Origin: Arctopsyche grandis
Taxonomy: Eukaryota; Arthropoda; Insecta; Trichoptera; Hydropsychidae
Direction of reading: 5' to 3'
Assembly: GCF_051622035.1 (NCBI RefSeq)
Contig: NC_135360.1
Span: forward strand, 2,228,001-2,292,000
Length of the DNA: 64,000 nucleotides
Shown here: positions 56,826-64,000 of the stretch, one piece after another
Layout of the letters: every line of letters starts with the position of its first letter
Numbering within the stretch: position 1 is the first letter of the stretch
The notes under the pieces: generated by a model
What the model was told of the DNA's origin: nothing
What the model saw: the letters and a program-made list of their open reading frames with translations, nothing else
Databases searched by the model: none
Position numbers and translations under genes: made by a program

Positions 56826-57639
56826 AACAATTGTCCCTATTAATAATTATTTGATGGTTGTACCTTCTGCTCGCACAGTTATTTATTGAATGGCTCCTAT
56901 TCCAAGAGATATCCGACTTCTCAATGAAATCGTTGCTTGTGGGCCTGAATCTGATATTTTTCACCTTAGTGAGACTCAAGCTTCCAGATGATGGAATAAC
57001 TTTTTGTGTCTGGTGCTTTTTTTATTCGGCCCAAACGTGGACATTTTTTTCGACCATAGCCAAAAGGATGTAAACGCAACTTGAGGTCATCTTAGATTCG
57101 GTCGCCGTATCGATCATCGGTTTTAATGCTTCGAAAAGTCGAGCCATTCGCATCGATCAATCGGTCACGCGTCGTTTCACATCCGCAAATCGAATCTCGA
57201 CGATATTTCCAAATGACTCTAAACACTATTTGAATTTTTATCGCACATTGAAAATTTGCGCATTATCGTTTTCGTATGCGAGAATTTTAATGGTGCAGAT
57301 TTTAACGGGCGACAGCCGTCACGAATAATTTATAATTGTTAATGACACTTTGAAATCGTTTCATTCTGGGTATACATATAATGCTTGCTCCTTACTCGGT
57401 ATTTACGAGCCGAAGTTTACTCCAAGGAGATTATCGTTAGCGCGTTATCTAAATACTGTGAGAAATTCTTCCGAGCATTGGATTAAAAAAAACTTTCGGT
57501 TTAAACCATGAATGGTGACATTGTCGCGGTCTATCGCACACTTGGGTATGCTAACTTTAGGATGTTTGTGGTATTCCAGAACTCAACCGCAACTATGTAT
57601 TTCTGTTTTTATCTGACTTAGATAAGACCACCGTGACGT
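56826..57639. other. Repeat-free sequence between duplicated arms; no gene recognised
   Basis: 57080-57440 has many CG-containing words and TTGCGCATTATCGTTTTCGT / AATTTATAATTGTTAATGAC-type motifs. No exon could be supported. Confidence 0.35.
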
Positions 57640-57905
57640 ATCCTCCCACTTAGTGCACTTTAAAATAAACACGATTTTGTATTGATTTCAAATACAGGCA
57701 CTGATTTGTGCGAAGGGCATTACTCTTTTTTTTAATCAAAGCAATAAAAAAATCACATGCATAATAGACCAATCTTCTCTTTCGATCCTCTTATTCGATA
57801 TTGGATCTAGAGTTCAACGCCTTTTATCATATTTTTCCAGAAGAACCTACTATGTACTTGTTGCAGGAACTTGCTCCTACTATAAATCCAGCTGTTTGAT
57901 CTTTT
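57640..57905. repeat. Right copy of the local duplication
   Basis: Partner of 56550-56825, about 1.1 kb away in the same orientation. Confidence 0.7.
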
Positions 57906-58144
57906 GAACCTAACTAACAATTGCAGAAACAATAAAACCTAACCTTTCAGCTAACTGATATAAGTGGTTTTAAATCAAACTTCAATTGCAGAGACAATAA
58001 ATCCAATAAAAGAGGAAGACCGATTGTCGAGGTCAATAATGTAGATACAATGATTTTTGGGGCACATTATTGATAAAAATTAAGCTAAACTGTACAAATT
58101 ATTGCATCTCTGTTGTAATATTGTTGTAGTTTTGGATAGATCTT

Positions 58145-58470
58145 CAAACTCCCTTTATTTATTTATTTTATTTCAATTTCATTGTGGCATTACAGCAGTC
58201 ATTAATGCGCCACAATGGTCGAAAAAATAGAGAGATGAGAAAAATAAAAATAGAAACATATGTATATATGTACATACATAATCATAAAAAACAGATACAG
58301 TAAAAATATCTAATAATAAAATACAGAGTAGGAAATGTCTTGCACTTATAGCCAGCATATCAATATATAAGAACCAGCTGCAGATACAACCCTGCGAAGC
58401 CCAAATGGAATAGAGAAGATCAAAATTCCCTCATACATCACATTCAATTATGAAAATAATGATGAGCGCA
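58145..58470 (-). mobile_element. LINE 3' region
   Basis: Plus-strand TTTATTTATTTTATTTCAAT marks the tail end; GGCATTACAGCAGTCATTAA, TGCGCCACAATGG and ATTATGAAAATAATGATGAG match 32.1-32.7 kb, here uninterrupted. No coding frame left. Confidence 0.6.
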
Positions 58471-58540
58471 GGTTACCAGACAGATTATTCAACTCTAGCT
58501 CAGAGATTCAAGTCTTTGATCTCATTCTTCTGCCTCTTCA

Positions 58541-58925
58541 GCCAGTAGCATAGCTCGGTCGTTAAAGCTTCTGCTTAGCGTCGAGAGGCGCTGGTTCGAT
58601 CCCATGAGCTGACCTCGATTGAAAAGTATATCTGTAGTGCTGCTGGTCAGACGTGGATTTGTGAATCCAGTTTGATCGTTTCTTATCAGAGTTTTCCAAT
58701 TTTCTTTGATTTCATTGTTGAAACGGTTCCCGGTAAAATTGGCTAAATATCCTTCCTACCTACTATGTCACCACTATTTGAGATTGATACAATAAAATTT
58801 ATGTACAATTCATAGATGTCTCGTTAATTTGCGAGTTTTTCAACGACTTGTAATTCAGCGATTGGCCAGGAAGGCGCATTGGGGCTACCTGTAAGGCCTT
58901 TCTGGTACATATGTAAAAAATAATT
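58541..58925 (+). mobile_element. tRNA-derived SINE, near full length, third head type
   Basis: Head GCCAGTAGCATAGCTCGGTC, GTTAAAGC; B-box TGGTTCGATCCCATG; body TATCAGAGTTTTCCAATTTT; type-A tail GGCCAGGAAGGCGCATTGGG...GGCCTTTCTGGTACAT. Closest to the split copy at 8.06-8.9 kb. Confidence 0.85.
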
Positions 58926-60153
58926 AAATATCCTACATATGACGGGCTGAAAACCAGACTGGTACAAGTGACATTTTTTAAAAAAACTGGTTTAAGTGCT
59001 AAAATAATAGCATTTCATATTTTTTTTGTCAATTGTACCAGTCTAGTTTCCATCTCTTATTGCTGCCGGTATTTGCTTTCAATCTGAATCCTTTCGCAGA
59101 GCAGAGCTCAGCTGCTTCCAAAAAGTTTTGCATCAACTTTGAACATTTGAACGAAGCAAGACCCACTATTGTAGTGAGTGGGATGGATTTTACTATTTCT
59201 GATCTTAAATTTGAATTTGTCAGTTGTCGGTGCAGAGCAGCCCCCAGTTGGTTTTCGCCCACGCGGCTCACATCTCCCCCGTGGCCCTTCCGAGAAATGG
59301 CCCACTGTCTCACTCTAGCGCGCCTACCTCAAACAAGCTTGCATCCCTCTCGTTATCCGTTTGGCATTTGTACTCGTTTTTTTCCCCCTGTGTTGTGCCG
59401 TAAACTGTTATACAATAACACAACCTTCGAAAGAGACCAGACTTCTCGGAAAAGACATTATCCCGCGCAGGGGACAAAAAGTCCCCGGCGTAGTAGGAAT
59501 AGTACCCGAGTTCACTTGCAACTGTCGAAAATTGTTTTCGGGGATTATTGCGGTGCATTCTTGTATCTGGCGTGAGATTTATCGTGCACCCATATATACG
59601 TGCGCACACAAGTATATGTGCGGTAAGCTGTTGTGGCGGCCTCTCTTCCCAGTGGTACAGAGGCGCCGCGAATAAAAACCAGTTGGCGGCAGCTCACGCG
59701 GGATCAAACGCCAGCCGACACACTACGCCGGATACATTCTTGCCCCAGGTGTACACTGCCTCTCAATCTGTTTCGATATTGTTCTCAAACTGTCCAGGTC
59801 CAACCACATTGGCTCTTCTAAATCGCCACCTGTAATTGAAGTTTCAAAAGTTGGTTAATTTAGGTTAGGATTCAAAAGTTTTTTGAAACGTAGCATGTGC
59901 TACTAGTGATGAAAGGTCCTTGGTTAGACCTTGATTGAAAAGAATCATACGTTGTATGGGGTTTGGTGCAAACGATCGACAAGCGCCAGACAGACTGAAT
60001 CACAGATTAACTGGATGGCTGCTTTAAACGCAATTCTCGACTTCACGAATGATAGATTGCACATCAGATGACGAGTAACCTTTCCATGTGCACAGATGCA
60101 ATTATTAAAATTGAATTGGATCTTTCTGGCGGGTTTAATAAGGAAAAATTCGG
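58926..60153. other. No gene recognised; GC-richer block at 59.2-59.75 kb
   Basis: Overlapping open frames on both strands, the longest 180 codons (59033-59575, +), without recognisable domains, signal peptide or splice pattern. At 59960-60010 a piece of the direct repeat described at 60.15 kb is present in inverted orientation (GATCGACAAGCGCCAGACAG). Confidence 0.35.
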
Positions 60154-60319
60154 AACTAAAGTATCAGAAGCACAGAACGTATACAGGGTAGGTATGTCGG
60201 GACTTCGGGTAGATTTCGCTTAGTGTAAGTGCGAGCAGTGCGCACGCATAAGGTACACGTGTCGTTAATCTGTCTGGTTCAGTCTGTCTGGCGCTTGTCG
60301 ATCGTTTGCACCGCATCGA
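60154..60319. repeat. Direct repeat R, copy 1
   Basis: AACTAAAGTATCAGAAGCAC, GACTTCGGGTAGATTTCGCT and GCTTGTCGATCGTTTGCACC. It is nearly identical to copy 2 at 60584-60748. Together they bracket the FABP exon. Confidence 0.85.
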
Positions 60320-60379
60320 TATTATATGTATAATAATAATTTTGATTAAATAAAAATGTATACAAAATTCAAAACTTAC

Positions 60380-60487
60380 AGCTGTTAATTCATCATCTCC
60401 AAATTCCCTGATGATAGTAGTAGTTTTACCATCACCTTTTTGTGTTTGGGTCAATTTGTTACCTTCAATAGAACAAACAGCCTTCAC
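60380..60487 (-). CDS. Internal exon of a fatty acid-binding protein (FABP/CRABP family) gene
   Basis: A 108-bp exon (36 codons) on the minus strand with an acceptor (TTTGATTTCCAG|GTGAAG) and a donor (ACAGCT|GTAAGT), in phase 0 at both ends. The product begins VKAVCSIEGNKLTQTQ and continues GDGKTTTIIREFGDDEL, the conserved strand-turn-strand region in the C-terminal half of intracellular lipid-binding proteins, which form a 10-stranded beta-barrel of about 130-135 residues carrying fatty acids or retinoids in the cytosol. Length and phase fit the penultimate exon seen in many FABP genes (about 34 codons). Preceding exons should lie at higher coordinates and the last short exon (VCTR-YK type) at lower ones; I could not find either, so introns may be large or the copy may be partial. 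Substitutions are conservative, so it looks functional. Confidence 0.85.
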
Positions 60488-60583
60488 CTGGAAATCAAAA
60501 AATTAAGAAATAAATATGTAAAGCATAACTAAGGTACTTAAATTTCTCATATTTATTATAACTAAGTTATATACGAGTTTAAT

Positions 60584-60748
60584 AACTAAAGTATCAGAAG
60601 CACAGAACGTATACGGGGTAGGTGTATGTCGGGACTTCGGGTAGATTTCGCTTAGTGTAAGTGCGAGCAGTGCGCACGCATAAGGTACAGGTGTCGTTAA
60701 TCTGTGGTTCAGTCTGTGTGCCGCTTGTCGATCGTTTATACCGCATCG
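60584..60748. repeat. Direct repeat R, copy 2
   Basis: Same order of words as copy 1 (AACTAAAGTATCAGAAGCAC to CGATCGTTTATACCGCATCG) with only a few differences. It lies in the intron upstream of the FABP exon. Confidence 0.85.
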
Positions 60749-60775
60749 GTTGTATGATTTCTGTATTTCTGCGGG

Positions 60776-60841
60776 GCTGCTGCTCCAAGTCTACCGTTTC
60801 CCATTAGGTTTTACCAATTTATCTGATTTAATTGTGGTAAC
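60776..60841 (+). mobile_element. SINE body fragment cut by a hAT-like element
   Basis: GGCTGCTGCTCCAAGTC and ACCAATTTATCTGATTTAAT belong to the shared SINE domain; homology stops at the hAT-like terminus at 60842. Confidence 0.6.
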
Positions 60842-61079
60842 CAGGGGCGTTATTTCAGCTTTACCCAGGGGGGGCAAAATTTTTGACCAGTAAGGAATTA
60901 CTTTCTATGGGGGGGGGGGGGGGGGTGTATTATATTAAATCCATACTGTCCAAAAAGACCGTTGTATTTGATGATATGTAATTTAGTATAACTAATTATA
61001 TGTAAACCTGATTAGGATCTGTCGGCACCCGAAATGACATTCGACTTTTGGCCGAAATACCACGCTATTTCACATTAAT
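60842..61079 (-). mobile_element. Poly-C hAT-like MITE, partial (continues after a family D insertion)
   Basis: Starts CAGGGGCGTTATTTCAGCTT, TACCC, then a G16-G18 run at about 60910-60925, the mirror of the C-tracts at 0.5-1.0 kb. Matching sequence resumes at about 61490-61600 (GTGTATATGAATTTTAA, CAAAGCAAGACAAAC), so family D lies within it. A far terminus is not seen. Confidence 0.6.
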
Positions 61080-61490
61080 TTTCAGTCATTATATTATATA
61101 ACCTACGAGTTAAGTAAAAATATAGAAGAGAGATAAAGAGAGCTCATAATCCAAATTTTATAAAATATAGAGTGAAAAAAGAAAAAGTTATAGGCGCTTA
61201 AAGATTAAAATCTGACATAGTGAGAGGGTGGCGAAAAGGGAAAAAACAATGGATAAATACTAATAGACGTCACCGAGAACGATGGAGTATTTTCAAAGGA
61301 TTATTTTTCACCATCGTAATGACGGATTTGATTTCCACTTGTATTGATGACCAAACCGAGCAAAATGGCAAAGTTTGAAAACGATCGGATAATAACCCAA
61401 ATTTCGTCACACGAAAAAATCAAAAGCGAGCTAAGAAGAGGCTAGTAAATAATTGTAATTGAAACGTAAAGGAGGTTTGTAAAAAATTAA
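61080..61490 (-). repeat. Family D, near full length, inside a hAT-like MITE
   Basis: Minus strand: CTAGCCTCTTCTTAGCTCGC, TTATCCGATCGTTTTCAAAC, TTTGCCATTTTGCTCGGTTT and ATCTTTAAGCGCCTATAACT, in the same order as at 50.5-51.2 kb. Confidence 0.65.
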
Positions 61491-61625
61491 GTGTATATGA
61501 ATTTTAAATATTTCTTTTAATAATTTTAAAAGAAACGAATTTTTCAAATATCTTTCAAAGCAAGACAAACAACAAAACAAAATATATTTGGGAGTTTTCA
61601 AATGATAGTCTTGTTAAAATTTTTC

Positions 61626-62529
61626 ATGTGACTAATATTAAACAATATTTAAAATTTTATACTCAACAAATTTGATACGCAACACATTGCATGTTGAATG
61701 TTCACCAATTTTTTCTCCTTATCACGACATAGTTTTTCGTTATGGTGCAGTAATAATAATTGTCTGCAAATATCTGTAAAAATGATTCTAAAACAAAATA
61801 TCTGAAATATGTAACTGCATATTTTGCGACTTGCTAGAAAAAATAACATTTAAATTGTGTGAGTTAATTACCAATTAAATTTTAATGACGAAAATTCTAA
61901 AGGGCGCCTTTTCTAACATTTGCATGCGGGCCCAATTTTTCTAGCCACTGTTTGATTGAATATAAGGTGTTTTGTTTGTATAATATACGAGTGGTGCTGC
62001 CTGGCTTTGCTCGGTTCCACTTTTGACAATCTCTTCCGTTTTGGCAAGGATGTAATAAAAGTAATTTAGAATGGAAATACCGTCTAGTAGTGAGAAAACT
62101 GTCGAATCATGAAAAAAATCTTTAATTTGTTTTTTATTCAATTTATTTGAATCAAAAAAAATAATATTGTAACGAACGACCAATCATAAACGTATTTGGC
62201 CAATCAGAACGAATTACAAACGAATTACAGACGACGTTTCGGTTTTATATATAAGATATAAGTAATTGTATGCGTATGTACCTACATAGTTGCTAGTTAG
62301 GTAGTTAGATCACAAGTAATTACTTAAATAATTACTTGTTAGCAATCGATCTCATATTTTAAATCTGGCTATACTCCAGAACGGACCGCAGTCAGACTGT
62401 TTCTATGATTGATACTGATTTCAAAAGATTTTGGAAATACTCTTGGTTGAACAAAATCTGATCATCAATCAATCAGCAAAAGCTTGGATCTATTGTGGGA
62501 TCAAATTACTTGTATATTTTTTTTATTTC
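61626..62529. other. No gene recognised
   Basis: Contains a GCCTGGCTTTGCTCGGTTCC word near 61998 that recalls the Helitron ends but does not match fully. Otherwise AT-rich sequence without supported features. Confidence 0.3.
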
Positions 62530-62680
62530 AATCGAACATGTGCACTCCTCGCCTTTACAGATCGCTCTCTGATAGGAAACAATCGACCTGGAGTTCACAA
62601 ACCAAGGTCTGGCCAACAGCTACTAGTGGGAATCGAACCGTGACCTCTCTGCTCGAAAGCATAATATGCTAACCACTAGT
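62530..62680 (-). mobile_element. SINE with fourth head type, internally deleted
   Basis: Minus strand: head CTAGTGGTTAGCATATTATG, B-box CACGGTTCGATTCCC, body GCCAGACCTTGGTTTGTGAA, CTATCAGAGAGCGATCTGTA then the type-B end GGCGAGGAGTGCAC. The middle of the body is deleted, so head, start of body and tail lie together. Confidence 0.78.
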
Positions 62681-64000
62681 TTTTTGTGTCCGCTATTTTC
62701 TGTATGGAATTTTCATATTTCGCCATAATCATCCTGTCTCTCCTTATACTGAGCATACAACATTCTGTGTGTCATTTTATTAAACTTTTCAACAATTTTC
62801 ACTTTGCAACCCTCTAAAAAGTCAACAAGAAATAATTCTAGACCGAGATAAGTATCGACCAAGACCAAGCACCTTCGCGTCGTGAGTTAGGATTTTCACG
62901 TATGACCGTGTACTGCTTAAGAGTACGAGAATTTGAACCCTGAACCTTAGATGTACCGTTAATGATGATTCGTTGATTTTTCTTCGTTCAGATCCGATAC
63001 TGTTTAGCATAGATGCCAGATTGATTTACAATTCGCCATATCGCAAGGTTAACGGGAACCGCGTTCACTGTCCTATGCATTACTAACCAAGGCAGGGATG
63101 TCCAATTTTTTTGATCAACAATCAAAATGACTATTATTCATAATCTTGAACCTTTTTTGATGGTTTCCATCTAAATCTTCGAGAATATCTCTGCTTTCCC
63201 CTGATCCACCGGCCTCTACCACGATCCGCACACCTTTCTGATCCGATTCTTCAGCTAAACAAGGATCTAGAGATAAAATATCGACATCCCCTTAATCCAC
63301 GTTTGATTTTTTTTTTTCAAGTATGGCCTCGTTGGCCTATTGACTAATGAGCCTTGGTTTATTGGCGAGCTCGTACAGGATTGATGTTACCAAAGGTGAT
63401 TAACTCGCGGAGGACGTAACGGTTTAGTAGAAGGAATCGGTCTGTGTGCGTGTGTGTGCTTGAAAAGGTCGGTGAATCTGATAATGAGTATAGTAGTGTA
63501 TAGTGTTATGCCACCGAGAAGAGGGACTTGAAGGCATTTTAATATCTGTGGTCAAAAGCGGCCGCCAGCTCGGAGGAATGCCGCCATCTCGAGTTGGAAT
63601 GTTGAGCTCAACGATACTCATTTAGATTGTACTAATGGTACCCGTCTCACCACGAACACTAAAGACCCAGAACCTTTTCAGCTCTGGAATCGTCCCTATG
63701 TGGGTTTCGGGGAGTATTTGGTCCCATCAGATGGGGATGAAATTCTAGAGCTACATATGTAGTTGAACTATGTAATATAGTTTTAAGCTAGAGGTCAACA
63801 CTAGGTCTGAACCCAGTGCTACCATCCAATGTGTTTCCAATAGATTCTAGAAAACCCTGTTATTAACATATTGGGTCTCGACAGGGAATCTGAATCTCGA
63901 ATGTTCATTTGTTCAATTATTACACACGAAACAACTTATGTTACAGCCCAATGTATACAACCCATAGATAAATGTAGGATCGCTCGTATAAAAAGCAAGC
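62681..64000. other. No gene recognised
   Basis: No exon could be supported. Near 63558 a GCGGCCGCC word and near 63578 ATGCCGCCATCT recall the GC islands elsewhere. Frames here are short. Confidence 0.3.

Noticed and set aside
59033..59575. 180-codon plus-strand open frame
   Set aside because: No domain or plausible composition, overlapped by antisense frames of similar length, no splice or start evidence.
59940..60010. Last exon of the FABP gene (an ATCGTTTGCACC word on the minus strand could read IVCT)
   Set aside because: The same word lies in repeat R on the other strand, no acceptor fits, and the following residues do not match the family's end.

Overview
The window looks like ordinary nuclear DNA of an arthropod, most likely an insect. 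It is AT-rich, host exons are short and intron-split, there are no operons, and nearly all the structure is interspersed repeats. The pointers to an insect are one exon of a cytosolic fatty acid-binding protein gene, TCAGT initiator-like motifs at a CpG-rich start region, and Helitrons with a 3' end of the GCGAAGCCGGG...CTAG(T) type. The species cannot be fixed from sequence alone.

Two pieces of host gene can be supported. (1) 38160-38574 (+) is a GC-rich promoter/5' UTR with a short first coding exon that ends at a clean splice donor; I do not recognise the gene. (2) 60380-60487 (-) is a 36-codon internal exon of a FABP/CRABP-family gene with good acceptor and donor, flanked by two ~165-bp direct repeats. 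A third stretch, 43477-44122 (-), looks protein-coding but is frameshifted and unrecognised. Most of the remaining single-copy sequence is probably intron or intergenic. It holds several GC-rich islands in which TCF-type ATCAAAGG sites sit beside GCCGCC.

Mobile DNA fills much of the rest. There are tRNA-headed SINEs sharing one central domain (about twelve copies or fragments). Non-LTR retrotransposons include a nearly 1.8-kb 5'-truncated copy with a broken reverse transcriptase at 36.1-37.8 kb, another at 42.0-42.9 kb, RTE-like tails at 6.6 and 8.3 kb, and several 3' tails. Short Helitrons lie at 4.1, 18.5, 19.1, 22.3, 24.7, 32.3 and 48.4-49.0 kb. Several MITE and foldback families are present, many with visible 8-bp target duplications.

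The most striking pattern is a set of 'daisy chains' of tiny hAT-like MITEs at 11.2, 19.3, 29.7, 35.7 and 55.7 kb. Elements stand end to end, and every junction is the same or nearly the same 8-mer. The smallest elements (102 and 85 bp) are exact internal deletions of a 133-bp parent with microhomology at the breakpoints. Many elements are nested, so a relative insertion order can be read in several places.
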